Notes: generated from the letters alone by a model not told the origin. DNA of 64,000 nucleotides from Streptomyces cylindrosporus (GCF_022698165.1 NZ_JALDAY010000010.1:1-64000), one strand, 5' to 3'. Counted from the first letter of the stretch, positions 35,323 through 43,457 are shown. Numbers and translations are program-made.

Positions 35323-36054
35323 ATGGCGTTCGACAAGGCGGATTACGACAAGTACGCCTACGAGCCCTTCGCCGTGACCGTCGACCTCGCCGTCCTCACC
35401 ATCCGCGCGGGCGCCCTGCACGTCCTGCTGGTGAAGCGCGGTCAGGAGCCGTTCGCCGGGCACTGGGCGCTGCCCGGCGGGTTCGTGGAGCCGGACGAGT
35501 CCGCCGAGACGGCCGCGCGGCGCGAACTCGCCGAGGAGACCGGGCTCGCGGACGTCACCGGACTGCATCTGGAGCAGCTGCGGACCTACAGCGAGCCCGA
35601 CCGCGATCCGCGTATGCGGGTCGTGTCGGTCGCCTTTGCCGCGCTGCTGCCGGATGCGCCGGAGCCGCACGGGGGGAGCGACGCGGCGGAGGCGCGGTGG
35701 GTGGTATGTGACATAGCACTGCCCCTGGCCTTCGATCACGACCGGATCCTCGCCGACGCCCGCGAACGCGTCGGCGCCAAGCTCGAGTACACCTGCCTCG
35801 CCACCGCCTTCTGCCCGGCCGAGTTCACGCTCGGCGAGCTGCAGCACGTCTACGAGACGGTCTGGGGCACTGCTCTCGACCGGCCCAACTTCCGCCGCAA
35901 GGTGCTCGCCACGCCCGGTTTCGTCGAGCCGGTGCCGGGGGCCGCGCGGCTCACCGGTGGCCGAGGCAAGCCGGCCGCGCTGTATCGCGCGGGAGCCGCC
36001 ACCACCCTCCAGCCGCCTCTGCTCCGGCCGAACCGGGAAGGACGCTCCGCATGA
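35323..36054 (+). CDS. nrtR: NrtR-type Nudix-related transcriptional regulator
   Basis: The protein is 243 aa; ATG 35323 has AAGGGGG nine bases upstream. The N-terminal Nudix domain (residues 15-150) has a complete Nudix box from G53 to L75 (GFVEPDE...ARRELAEETGL), matching GX5EX7REUXEEXGU at every fixed position. The C-terminal winged-helix (KLEYTCLATAFCPAEFTLGELQHVYETVW, RPNFRRKVLA) is the NrtR DNA-binding domain. NrtR repressors sense ADP-ribose and control NAD metabolism. Many lose the catalytic box; this one keeps it, so hydrolysis as well as sensing is possible. The stop overlaps the ADP-ribosylglycohydrolase start by ATGA, linking them into one operon. Confidence 0.9.
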   Translation: MAFDKADYDKYAYEPFAVTVDLAVLTIRAGALHVLLVKRGQEPFAGHWALPGGFVEPDESAETAARRELAEETGLADVTGLHLEQLRTYSEPDRDPRMRVVSVAFAALLPDAPEPHGGSDAAEARWVVCDIALPLAFDHDRILADARERVGAKLEYTCLATAFCPAEFTLGELQHVYETVWGTALDRPNFRRKVLATPGFVEPVPGAARLTGGRGKPAALYRAGAATTLQPPLLRPNREGRSA

Positions 36055-37073
36055 CCGTCACGATCGTCGACAAGCGCGCCGCCACGGGGACGTTGATCGG
36101 GCTCGCCCTGGGGGACGCGCTCGGGTTTCCGACCGAGTTCAACGACGTACCGTCGATCCTCGCCAAGTGCGGGCCCTGGCGGCAGATGCGGCTGTCCACG
36201 CCCGCCGTCGTCACCGACGACACGCAGATGACCCTCGCGGTCGGCAAGGGGCTGCGGGCGGCCATGGACCGGGGCGTGCTCGCGCCGGAGGGGATGGCCG
36301 AGGCGGTGCGGAAGGAGTTCGTCGCCTGGAACCGCTCCCCGGACAACAACAGGGCCCCGGGCAACACCTGCCTGCGCGCCTGCGCCCTGCTGGAGGACCC
36401 GGACCTGCCCTGGCAGGACGCCAGCCAGATCGGCTCCAAGGGGTGCGGCGCCAACATGCGCGTGGCTCCTGTCGGGCTGGTGCCCGGCCTGAGCGACGAA
36501 CAGCGTTCCGGCGCCGCCCAGTTGCAGGCCGCGCTGACGCACGGGCACCCGACGGCGCTCGCCGCCTCCGACCTCACCGCCCATGCCGTACGGCTGCTCG
36601 CCGAGGGGGTCGAGCCGCGCAACCTGCTCGTGTCCCTCGTGACGTACGCCGAGGAGAACCGCAGCCACTACAGCCACCGTTGGCTCGGCGATCTGTGGAC
36701 CCGGAGTCAGGACGGCACCCCCGAGGAATTCATCGCGCGCGGCTGGGACGAGTGCCGGGCGATCCTCGACCGCCTCGCCGGCGCAGTGGACGGCGTCGAT
36801 CCGGACACCGACCCGTGCCTCGCCACCGGCGCCGGCTGGATCGCCGAAGAGGCCTTCGCCACCGGCCTGTTGTGCTTCCTGCTGTTCCCCGACGAACCCG
36901 TCACTGCCATCCGGCGGGCCGCCTGCACCTCGGGCGACTCGGACTCCATCGCCTGCCTGACCGGCGCCTTCGCGGGTGCCCACCTGGGCGCGGAGGCCTG
37001 GCCGACGGACTGGGCCGACCGCATCGAGTACCGGGGCGACCTGCTGACCCTCGGCGCCCTCTGGGACGCTTGA
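36051..37073 (+). CDS. ADP-ribosylglycohydrolase (DraG/ARH family)
   Basis: The protein is 340 aa. It should hydrolyse N- or O-linked ADP-ribose from proteins, nucleic acids or small molecules, releasing ADP-ribose, the ligand of the adjacent NrtR. The N-terminus GTLIGLALGDALGFPTEF, the Mg-binding TDDT (T55-T58) and the C-terminal SGDSDSIACLTGAFAGAHLG with D296 and D298 are the standard di-metal ARH motifs. Between them lies GSKGCGANMRVAPVGL. ATG 36051 overlaps nrtR. The nucleotidyltransferase gene follows after three bases. All metal ligands are present, so it should be active. Confidence 0.92.
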   Translation: MTVTIVDKRAATGTLIGLALGDALGFPTEFNDVPSILAKCGPWRQMRLSTPAVVTDDTQMTLAVGKGLRAAMDRGVLAPEGMAEAVRKEFVAWNRSPDNNRAPGNTCLRACALLEDPDLPWQDASQIGSKGCGANMRVAPVGLVPGLSDEQRSGAAQLQAALTHGHPTALAASDLTAHAVRLLAEGVEPRNLLVSLVTYAEENRSHYSHRWLGDLWTRSQDGTPEEFIARGWDECRAILDRLAGAVDGVDPDTDPCLATGAGWIAEEAFATGLLCFLLFPDEPVTAIRRAACTSGDSDSIACLTGAFAGAHLGAEAWPTDWADRIEYRGDLLTLGALWDA

Positions 37074-37076
37074 CGG

Positions 37077-37829
37077 ATGATCGACGCCCTGGCCATCGAC
37101 CTGACCCCCGTGATCGCCGAACAGCCCGACCCGCTCCTGTTCGCGACGGTCTCCGGCGCGCACCTCTACGGCTTCCCGTCCCGCGACTCGGACGTGGACC
37201 TGCGGGGCGTGCACCTGCTGCCCACCGCGGCGCTCGTCGGCCTGCGCGAGCCCGAGGAGACCCGCTCCCGGATGTGGGACCGGGACGGCGTCGAGATGGA
37301 CCTGGTCACCCACGACGTGCGCAAGTTCGTACGGCTGATGCTGCGACGCAACGGCTATGTGCTGGAGCAGTTGCTCTCGCCGCTGGTCGTGCACACGACG
37401 GACGCGCACCGGGAACTGGCGGCGCTCTCGCCGGGCGTGCTGACCAGCCATCACGCCCACCACTACCGGGGGTTCGCGACCACCCAGTGGCGGCTGTTCG
37501 AGAAGACCGGTGAGCTCAAGCCGCTGCTCTACACCTTCCGGGCGCTGCTGACCGGCGTACACCTCATGCGCAGCGGCGAGGTGCAGGCCCATCTGCCCAC
37601 GCTGCTCGGCGAGATCGAGGAAGCCCCCGCGTATCTGCCCGAGTTGATCGCCGTGAAGGCCGAGCGTGAGCACGGGGACGCCGATGTCGACCACGCGCGC
37701 GTGCGGGGCGATGTCGAGCGGCTGCACGGGGTGCTGGACGAGGCCCAGGCCGCCTCCGCGCTACCGGACGCTCCGACCGTCCACGACGCCCTGCACGACT
37801 TCGTCGTGAGGATCCGGCTGGAGAGCTGA
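37077..37829 (+). CDS. RlaP-type DNA polymerase beta superfamily nucleotidyltransferase
   Basis: The protein is 250 aa. The fold signature VSGAHLYGFPSRDSDVDLRG has the metal-binding pair D39 and D41, with YG and the DLRG turn of the PF10127 (RlaP-like) nucleotidyltransferase family. The usual GS before it is GA (G27-A28), so nucleotide binding may differ. Further on are VEMDLVTHDVRKFVRLMLRRNGYVLEQLLSPLVV and a helical C-terminus. Relatives are known as partners of RNA ligases in RNA-repair operons. Here it is the third gene of the nrtR operon, three bases after the glycohydrolase. It overlaps a second member of the same family tail to tail by 69 bp. Confidence 0.83.
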   Translation: MIDALAIDLTPVIAEQPDPLLFATVSGAHLYGFPSRDSDVDLRGVHLLPTAALVGLREPEETRSRMWDRDGVEMDLVTHDVRKFVRLMLRRNGYVLEQLLSPLVVHTTDAHRELAALSPGVLTSHHAHHYRGFATTQWRLFEKTGELKPLLYTFRALLTGVHLMRSGEVQAHLPTLLGEIEEAPAYLPELIAVKAEREHGDADVDHARVRGDVERLHGVLDEAQAASALPDAPTVHDALHDFVVRIRLES

Positions 37830-38498
37830 GGCGCGGCGGACGCGGATGAGGAAGTCCTCGACCCGGCGGTGGTCTGGGGCCTCGGGGAGCGGGCTGGTGG
37901 GGAGTGCCTCGTCCGCCTCCGCGGCCAGGCGGTTCATCCACGACTCGACCCCGGGCCAGGGGACCTCGCCGCGCTTCACGGCGAGGAGCGGCTCGCGCTG
38001 GTCGCCGACGTCGATGGTGAGGGCGCCCGTGCGCAGGAGGTCGCGGGCGCTCATCAGGAGGCGGAGCAGGTGCATCGCGTGTTTCCAGCGCGGGGAGCCG
38101 TGGGTGCGGAGGTCGGCCTCCAGCTTCCTGCGCTGGCCGAGCGCGTACCGCGTGAACGTCTCGTGGGCCCGGCGGGAGAGGAACGCCCCGCGCAGGGCGA
38201 GGAGTTCGCGGCCGGTGTCGGTGACGTGCTCCACCAGCGGGGAGTGCAGGCACTCCAGGATGTTCGGGTTGGCGCGCAGGGCGAGTTCGCAGAAGCGCTC
38301 CAGCTCCCAGCCGAACTGCTCCTCGCCCGGCCCCTCCACATGCGTCGGCGGCTTCTCGAAGCGCCAGAACAGGGGAGTGGGGGCGAGGTACACGCCCCGG
38401 CGGTCGGTGTCGCTCCCGTCCGTCGCAAGCCCGAAGGCGCGCGAGCCCATCACACAGGCGTAGATCGTGTGGTCGCGTACCAGGGTCTCGGGCTGCAT
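37761..38498 (-). CDS. Second RlaP-type nucleotidyltransferase
   Basis: The protein is 245 aa from ATG 38498, which has TACGCT seven bases upstream (plus-strand 38506-38511) and no ribosome-binding site; GTG 38519 is the alternative start. The signature CVMGSRAFGLATDGSDTDRRG is complete: G18-S19 and metal ligands D30 and D32. Then FELERF-like GWELERFCELALRANPNILECLHSPLV and a helical C-terminus with SPRWKHAMHLLRLLMSARDLL. It is a paralogue of the gene at 37077, and the two converge. It keeps the canonical GS that the partner lost, so the pair could work as one active and one modified subunit. It may also be read through from the Rieske operon. Confidence 0.8.
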   Translation of the reverse strand: MQPETLVRDHTIYACVMGSRAFGLATDGSDTDRRGVYLAPTPLFWRFEKPPTHVEGPGEEQFGWELERFCELALRANPNILECLHSPLVEHVTDTGRELLALRGAFLSRRAHETFTRYALGQRRKLEADLRTHGSPRWKHAMHLLRLLMSARDLLRTGALTIDVGDQREPLLAVKRGEVPWPGVESWMNRLAAEADEALPTSPLPEAPDHRRVEDFLIRVRRASALQPDPHDEVVQGVVDGRSVR

Positions 38499-38520
38499 GG
38501 ACGGGAGCGTACGCGGCACC

Positions 38521-38934
38521 TCACGCCAGGCTGATGGAATTTCCGTCGACCTTGATCTGCTCGGCGGGCAGCGGCTTCGGCGCGGGGCCGCCCGCCACCG
38601 AGCCGTCGGCGATGCGGTACTTGCTGCCGTGGCAGGGGCAGTTGATGGTGCCGTCCGCCACGGCGCTCACGGTGCAGCCCTGGTGCGTGCAGATCGCCGA
38701 GAAGGCCTTGAACTCGTCCTTCTTCGGCTGGGTGACCACGACCTTCTCGTCCTTGAAGATCTTCCCGCCGCCGACCGGGATGTCCGTGGTCTTCGCCAGC
38801 TCCTGCCCGGCGGACGCCTGCGCGGAGGAGGACCCCGAGTCGCCGTTGCTGTCGCCGTACTTGCTGCAGCCCGCCGCGAGCGCAGACGCGCCCGTCGCGA
38901 GGAGAACCGTGCGCCGCGTCGAGCGGTGGGTCAT
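38521..38934 (-). CDS. Exported Rieske [2Fe-2S] lipoprotein
   Basis: The protein is 137 aa. The N-terminus MTHRSTRRTVLLATGASALAAGC has a twin-arginine motif and a lipobox ending at C23, so it is a Tat-exported lipoprotein. The Rieske cluster ligands are C82 and H84 (CTHQGC) and C99 and H102 (CPCHGS). C87 and C101 are placed for the disulfide seen in bc1-type Rieske proteins. The spacing between the boxes is 11 residues. ATG 38934 overlaps the stop of the membrane protein gene upstream (ATGA), so the two are translationally coupled. It should transfer electrons at the outer face of the membrane. Confidence 0.92.
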   Translation of the reverse strand: MTHRSTRRTVLLATGASALAAGCSKYGDSNGDSGSSSAQASAGQELAKTTDIPVGGGKIFKDEKVVVTQPKKDEFKAFSAICTHQGCTVSAVADGTINCPCHGSKYRIADGSVAGGPAPKPLPAEQIKVDGNSISLA

Positions 38935-39515
38935 GTCGTCACTCCGAACGTACGGAAGAACCAGAGGGCCGAGGTCAGCCAGAGAAGGGTGAGAACGGTG
39001 AAGACGAGTCCGCCGACGAGCGGCAGCAGCCAGCCGGGCAGCCGCTGCGAGCGGAGCAGCAGCATCTTGGCACTGAAGGCACCGAAGAAGAAGCAACCCA
39101 GGGCAGAGTGCCACATAACTCGCGTTTCGTACGTCTGGTAGCCCAGCGCGTACAGGCAGTGCACGGCGACCGGGACGGCCACCAGGAAGGCGATCCGGCC
39201 CGACCAGCGGTGCAGCTTCCCCGCCCAGCGCGGGCCCGGCAGCTTGCCGTACACCATGAACGCGCTGACCAGCTGGACGAGCGCGAAGAAGAACGCGGTC
39301 GTCGCCAGCCACGACTTCACCGCGCCCGTGCTGCTGAACCCGGCGATGTTGAAGGCGGTCCCGGCCGGGTCGTGGACCTTGCCGTACACGCCGAGGGCGA
39401 CCGCCACCGCGGCGGCGACCAGGGCCGGGACCAGATAGCGGGCCGGGCCCGGCGGGCGCTGGGCCGGCTGGGGTGGCGGGAAACTCTGGGTGGCGGCGTT
39501 CGGATCGACACTCAT
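38931..39515 (-). CDS. Five-to-six-helix membrane protein, b-type cytochrome-like (DUF6529-like)
   Basis: The protein is 194 aa. After a Pro-rich cytoplasmic start there are about five membrane segments. Histidines sit inside or beside helices in KLHRWSGRIAFLVAVPVAVHCLYALG and TRVMWHSALGCFFFGAFSAKMLLL, a layout that would suit two heme b groups as in small cytochrome b561-like proteins. I do not recognise a characterised family with certainty; DUF6529 is my best recollection. It is coupled by ATGA to the Rieske gene, so together they may form a minimal quinol- or heme-linked electron transfer unit. Confidence 0.75.
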   Translation of the reverse strand: MSVDPNAATQSFPPPQPAQRPPGPARYLVPALVAAAVAVALGVYGKVHDPAGTAFNIAGFSSTGAVKSWLATTAFFFALVQLVSAFMVYGKLPGPRWAGKLHRWSGRIAFLVAVPVAVHCLYALGYQTYETRVMWHSALGCFFFGAFSAKMLLLRSQRLPGWLLPLVGGLVFTVLTLLWLTSALWFFRTFGVTT

Positions 39516-39537
39516 GTCGGCTCCCTGGTCAGAAGGG

Positions 39538-40212
39538 TCAAGGAGTTACGGGACGTGCCGTGAGCTGCTGTCCGTCGACCGTCACCGCGCCCGTGTCCGG
39601 GTCGATGGCGGGAGCGGCCGAGGGCTTCCCGTCGCGGGTGAGGATGCCGACCTGCTTGCCGTTCGGCAGGATGATCCAGCCGCCCTCGATCCGGGCGCCG
39701 GCCACCTGGCTGTTGGCCCGGAACAGCCCCGACGGCTTCTTCGCCTTGTCGATGGTGAAGGTGTAGTGCCCGCCGCCTACGTCGGCCGAGCCGCCGAGCC
39801 GCCTGCCCTTCACCGTGCCGGTCAGCTTCGCGCCGTCCTCGCCGGTGAGCCGCATGCTGCCGTCGTCCTCGACGTCGCCCTTCAGCCAGGACTCGATGTT
39901 GTGGCCGTCGCAGAAGTACGCGATGGCCTTGCCGCCCTTCAGGGAGACGGCGACCGCGGAGGAGTCGTCGTCGGTGCGGCCGGTGTACACGCCGGTCGGC
40001 GCGGGCGTCCGCGACGGCGACGCGCTCGGCGGCGCGGTTGTCCGCGTCGGAGCGGGCGATGACTTCGGTGCCGGTGACGACTTCGGTGCCGGCGACTTCT
40101 CCTGGTACGAGGACGAGGCGGTCTTCGTCCCCGTGGTCGCGTTCAGAGACAGCATGAACAGGCCGAGCAGCAGTCCCGCGAGCAGAGTCAGCAGCGGTCC
40201 AGGACGCTTCAT
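39538..40212 (-). CDS. Secreted or membrane-anchored protein of the Rieske cluster
   Basis: The protein is 224 aa. An N-terminal hydrophobic segment (LLTLLAGLLLGLFMLSLNA) is a signal peptide or anchor with no lipobox Cys. A Pro/Ala/Ser/Lys linker with three PAPKSSPAP-type repeats follows. The folded part (GVYTGRTDDDSSAVAVSLKGGKAIAYFCDGHNIESWLKGDV to the C-terminus) is beta-strand rich with one Cys. No known domain is recognised. It is first in a three-gene operon (22 bp to the membrane protein gene), which suggests an extracellular partner of the Rieske protein. Confidence 0.8.
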   Translation of the reverse strand: MKRPGPLLTLLAGLLLGLFMLSLNATTGTKTASSSYQEKSPAPKSSPAPKSSPAPTRTTAPPSASPSRTPAPTGVYTGRTDDDSSAVAVSLKGGKAIAYFCDGHNIESWLKGDVEDDGSMRLTGEDGAKLTGTVKGRRLGGSADVGGGHYTFTIDKAKKPSGLFRANSQVAGARIEGGWIILPNGKQVGILTRDGKPSAAPAIDPDTGAVTVDGQQLTARPVTP

Positions 40213-40406
40213 GTGAGGGCCTCCCCCGAGGCGAGTTTCCTGCCATCAGAGCGGACCGGCGGCCCCGGCGTAAAGAGGCGCACAGGGGCGACCCTCGCCA
40301 AGTAGCGAAATTGGGGCGATTCGGTGACATTGGCAAGATCCCGGCGGCATGTCTCGCGGCATGTCTCAGCGGGCGGGCGCCGCACACCCGCCCGCCCGTC
40401 GCTGAC

Positions 40407-40412
40407 TACGCT
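40407..40412 (+). promoter_or_regulatory. Candidate -10 of the aroH-tyrA operon
   Basis: TACGCT lies 40 bp before the aroH start, which has its own ribosome-binding site AAGGAG. A GC-rich hairpin (GGGCGGGCG arms around 40370-40398) lies just upstream. No good -35 is visible, so the assignment is tentative. Confidence 0.4.
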
Positions 40413-40452
40413 GGACGGGCGAAGAGCCGATCCGTGAGCAAGGAGCTAAGCC

Positions 40453-40815
40453 GTGGCGGTACGAGCGGTCCGGGGAGCCGTCCAACTGGAACGGGACGAG
40501 GCCGGACACATGGACGAGCAGGTCGGTGCCCTGCTCACCGCCGTCCTGGAGCGGAACGGCCTGACCCCCGACGACCTGATCAGCATCTGGTTCACGGCCA
40601 CGCCCGACCTGCACAGCGACTTCCCGGCGGCCGCCGCCCGCAAGCTCGGCATCGTCGACGTGCCGCTGATCTGCGCCCAGGAGCTGGACATCGAGGGCGC
40701 CATGCCCCGGGTGGTCCGGATCCTCGCGCACATCGAGTCCGACAAGCCCCGTTCCGACATCGCGCACGTCTACCTCGGCGCCGCGGCCGCCCTGCGCAAG
40801 GACATCGCCCAGTGA
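40453..40815 (+). CDS. aroH: Chorismate mutase, AroH class
   Basis: The protein is 120 aa, the normal AroH size. GTG 40453 has AAGGAG upstream. It converts chorismate to prephenate, the first step towards Tyr and Phe. The family pattern is clear: VRAVRGAVQLERDEAGHMDEQVGALL with active-site Arg residues, IWFTATPDLHSDFPAAAARKLG, DVPLICAQELDIEGAMPRVVRILAH and HVYLGAAAALRKDI. The stop overlaps the start of the prephenate dehydrogenase gene (GTGA), so both steps of the pathway are coupled. Confidence 0.96.
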   Translation: MAVRAVRGAVQLERDEAGHMDEQVGALLTAVLERNGLTPDDLISIWFTATPDLHSDFPAAAARKLGIVDVPLICAQELDIEGAMPRVVRILAHIESDKPRSDIAHVYLGAAAALRKDIAQ

Positions 40816-41897
40816 GAACCGCACTCGTCATCGGCACCGGCCTCATCGGTACGTCCGCCGCGCTCGCGCTGACCCAGCGGGGCGTCGTCGTCCACCTCAC
40901 CGACCACGACCCCGAGCAGGCCCGTACCGCGGCCGCGCTGGGCGCCGGCACCGACGAGGCGCCCGAGGGCCCGGTCGACCTCGCGATCGTCGCCGCCCCG
41001 CCCGCCCATGTGGCGGCGGTCCTCGCCGACGCCATGCGCCGGGGCCTGGCCCGCGGCTACATCGACGTGGCCAGCGTCAAGGGCGGCCCGCGCCGCGAGC
41101 TGGAGGCCCTCGGCCTCGACCTCTCGGCATACATCGGCACCCACCCCATGTCCGGTCGCGAGAAGTCCGGCCCGCTGGCCGCGACCGGCGACCTCTTCGA
41201 GGGCCGCCCCTGGGTGCTCACCCCGACCCGGGACACCGACACCGAGGTCCTGAACCTCGCCCTGGAACTGGTCTCGCACTGCCGGGCCGTCCCGGTGGTC
41301 ATGGACGCCGACGCCCACGACCGCGCCGTCGCGCTGGTCTCGCACATGCCCCACCTGGTCTCCAGCATGGTCGCCGCCCGTCTGGAGAACGCCGAGGAGG
41401 CGGCCGTACGACTGTGCGGTCAGGGCATCCGGGACGTGACCCGGATCGCCGCCTCCGACCCCCGGATGTGGATCGACATCCTCTCCGCCAACCCCGGCCC
41501 GGTCGCTGACCTGCTCTCCGACGTCGCCGCCGACCTGGAGGAGACCGTCGAGGCGCTGCGGTCGCTGCAGTCCTCCGACGAGGCAAAGCGGGGCGAGGGC
41601 GTCGCCGGGATCGAGGACGTGCTGCGGCGTGGGAACGCCGGGCAGGTCCGGGTGCCGGGCAAGCACGGCTCCGCGCCGCGGGTGTACGAGGCCGTGACCG
41701 TCCTGATCAGCGACGAGCCGGGCCAGCTGGCCCGCATCTTCGCGGACGCCGGCCGGGCCGGGGTCAACATCGAGGACGTACGCATCGAGCACGCGACCGG
41801 GCAGCAGGCGGGCCTGATCCAGCTGATGGTGGAGCCGCAGGCGGCGCCGGTGCTCAGCGCCGCGCTGCGGGAGCGGGGCTGGTCCATCCGGCAGTGA
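40812..41897 (+). CDS. tyrA: Prephenate dehydrogenase with ACT domain
   Basis: The protein is 361 aa from GTG 40812, overlapping aroH. It oxidises prephenate with NAD(P) to 4-hydroxyphenylpyruvate for tyrosine. The Rossmann start is ALVIGTGLIGTSAALAL. DVASVKGG, IGTHPMSGREKSGP and HDRAVALVSHMPHLVSS hold the active-site His and Arg residues. The last 75 residues form an ACT domain (AVTVLISDEPGQLARIFADAGRAGVNIEDVRIE), which should allow tyrosine feedback. It ends before a 134-bp gap and the cmk gene. Confidence 0.95.
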   Translation: MRTALVIGTGLIGTSAALALTQRGVVVHLTDHDPEQARTAAALGAGTDEAPEGPVDLAIVAAPPAHVAAVLADAMRRGLARGYIDVASVKGGPRRELEALGLDLSAYIGTHPMSGREKSGPLAATGDLFEGRPWVLTPTRDTDTEVLNLALELVSHCRAVPVVMDADAHDRAVALVSHMPHLVSSMVAARLENAEEAAVRLCGQGIRDVTRIAASDPRMWIDILSANPGPVADLLSDVAADLEETVEALRSLQSSDEAKRGEGVAGIEDVLRRGNAGQVRVPGKHGSAPRVYEAVTVLISDEPGQLARIFADAGRAGVNIEDVRIEHATGQQAGLIQLMVEPQAAPVLSAALRERGWSIRQ

Positions 41898-42031
41898 TCC
41901 CCCCGATCCGTCCCGCGGTGATCGTCCCGATCATCCGCCTGTAAGAGGGGACCCGTAGGGCCGGTAACCTTGTGCGGGGCGCTTTCGCGCCCACCCATCC
42001 TCGCCACACCGCACCAGGAAGGTGTCCCCAC

Positions 42032-42718
42032 GTGGAAAACGGCGCCGCCCAGCCCGTGATCGTCGCCATCGACGGTCCCTCCGGCACGGGCAAGTCGAGC
42101 ACGTCGAAGGCCGTGGCCGCGCAGCTCGGCCTGAGCTACCTGGACACCGGTGCCCAGTACCGGGCGATCACCTGGTGGATGGTGGCCAACGGCATCGACA
42201 TCGAGGACCCGTCCGCGATCGCCGCCGTGGCCGGCAAGCCGGAGATCGTCTCCGGCACCGACCCGGAGAACCCGACGATCACGGTCGACGGCACCGACGT
42301 GGCGGCCCCGATCCGCACCCAGGAGGTCACCTCCAAGGTCAGCGCCGTCAGCGCCGTGCCGGAGGTGCGGGCCCGGATCAGCGAGCTGCAGCGCTCCATC
42401 GCCGCCGCGGCCGAGGCCGGCATCGTCGTCGAGGGCCGGGACATCGGTACGACCGTGCTGCCCGACGCCGACCTGAAGATCTTCCTCACCGCCTCGCCGG
42501 AGGCGCGTGCCGCCCGCCGCAGCGGTGAGCTGAAGGGCGCCGACGTCAACGCCACGCGCGAGGCGCTGATCAAGCGGGACGCGGCCGACTCCTCCCGCAA
42601 GACCTCGCCGCTCGCCAAGGCGGACGACGCGGTCGAGGTCGACACCACCGAGCTCACCCTCGCGCAGGTCATCGAGTGCGTCGTCACGCTCGTCGAGGAG
42701 AAGCGGGCCGGGAAGTGA
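42032..42718 (+). CDS. cmk: Cytidylate kinase
   Basis: The protein is 228 aa from GTG 42032, with AGGAAGG at 42016-42022. It phosphorylates CMP and dCMP. The P-loop is DGPSGTGKSST, the CMP-binding region is SYLDTGAQYRAITWWMV, and EGRDIGTTVLPDADLKIFLTAS and ARRRSGEL-like ARAARRSGEL carry the family Arg/Asp residues. Its stop overlaps the acyltransferase start by GTGA. The order cmk-plsC-der is common in Streptomyces, and cmk-der is shared with mycobacteria. Confidence 0.96.
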   Translation: MENGAAQPVIVAIDGPSGTGKSSTSKAVAAQLGLSYLDTGAQYRAITWWMVANGIDIEDPSAIAAVAGKPEIVSGTDPENPTITVDGTDVAAPIRTQEVTSKVSAVSAVPEVRARISELQRSIAAAAEAGIVVEGRDIGTTVLPDADLKIFLTASPEARAARRSGELKGADVNATREALIKRDAADSSRKTSPLAKADDAVEVDTTELTLAQVIECVVTLVEEKRAGK

Positions 42719-43377
42719 CCGAGGCCACTTCAGCGAAGGCAGCCTCCGAGCGGGGCGCCGAGGTCGGGCGGCGCATCGGCGTCGGCCTGATGTACGGGCT
42801 GTGGAGGCCGCGCGTGCTGGGCGCCTGGAAGGTCCCCGCGACCGGCCCGGTGATCTTCGCCGTCAACCACTCCCACAACATCGACGGCCCGATGGTCATG
42901 GGCGTGGCGCCCCGGCCGACGCACTTCCTGATCAAGAAGGAAGCGTTCATAGGCCCGCTCGACCCCTTCCTGACGGGCATCGGCCAGCTGAAGGTGGACC
43001 GCTCGGTCGCCGACCGCGGCGCGATCACCCGGGCCCTGGACGTCCTGGCGGCGGGCGGGGTCCTCGGCATCTTCCCGGAGGGCACCAGGGGCGAGGGCGA
43101 CTTCGCCTCCCTGCGCGCCGGGCTCGCCTACTTCGCCGTCCGCAGCGGAGCGGCGGTCGTCCCGGTCGCCGTCCTGGGAAGTTCCGGGCGCGGCGGACGG
43201 TTGATAAAGGGGCTGCCCCCACTGCGCAGCCGTATCGACGTCGTCTTCGGCGACCCCTTCGAAGCTGGCGACGGAAGCGGCCGCCGTACGCGCAAGGCCC
43301 TCGACGAGGCCACCGAGCGCATCCAGAAGCAGCTCACCAGCCACCTGGAAAACGCCAGGCGCCTCACCGGGCGCTAG
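42715..43377 (+). CDS. 1-acylglycerol-3-phosphate acyltransferase-like (PlsC family)
   Basis: The protein is 220 aa from GTG 42715 (GTGA overlap with cmk). The catalytic HX4D motif is NHSHNIDGP and the second motif is GIFPEGTRGEGDF, both intact. KVDRS and AAVVPVAVLG complete the PlsC pattern. It should acylate lysophosphatidate or a related acceptor at the inner face of the membrane. Coupling between cmk and der is conserved in Streptomyces, but a direct functional link is not evident. Confidence 0.92.
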   Translation: MTEATSAKAASERGAEVGRRIGVGLMYGLWRPRVLGAWKVPATGPVIFAVNHSHNIDGPMVMGVAPRPTHFLIKKEAFIGPLDPFLTGIGQLKVDRSVADRGAITRALDVLAAGGVLGIFPEGTRGEGDFASLRAGLAYFAVRSGAAVVPVAVLGSSGRGGRLIKGLPPLRSRIDVVFGDPFEAGDGSGRRTRKALDEATERIQKQLTSHLENARRLTGR

Positions 43378-43457
43378 GCGACACTAAGTAGTGGATCAAT
43401 CCGGAGAAACCGGGTGGTCCACCGATCACCACGAATGAACGACGAGGTACGGACTTC

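Noticed and set aside
35238..40212. Mobile defence island with integrase or toxin-antitoxin pair
   Set aside because: No integrase, transposase, attachment repeat or toxin-like small gene pair is found. The nucleotidyltransferases are larger than MNT-type antitoxins and have no HEPN partner.
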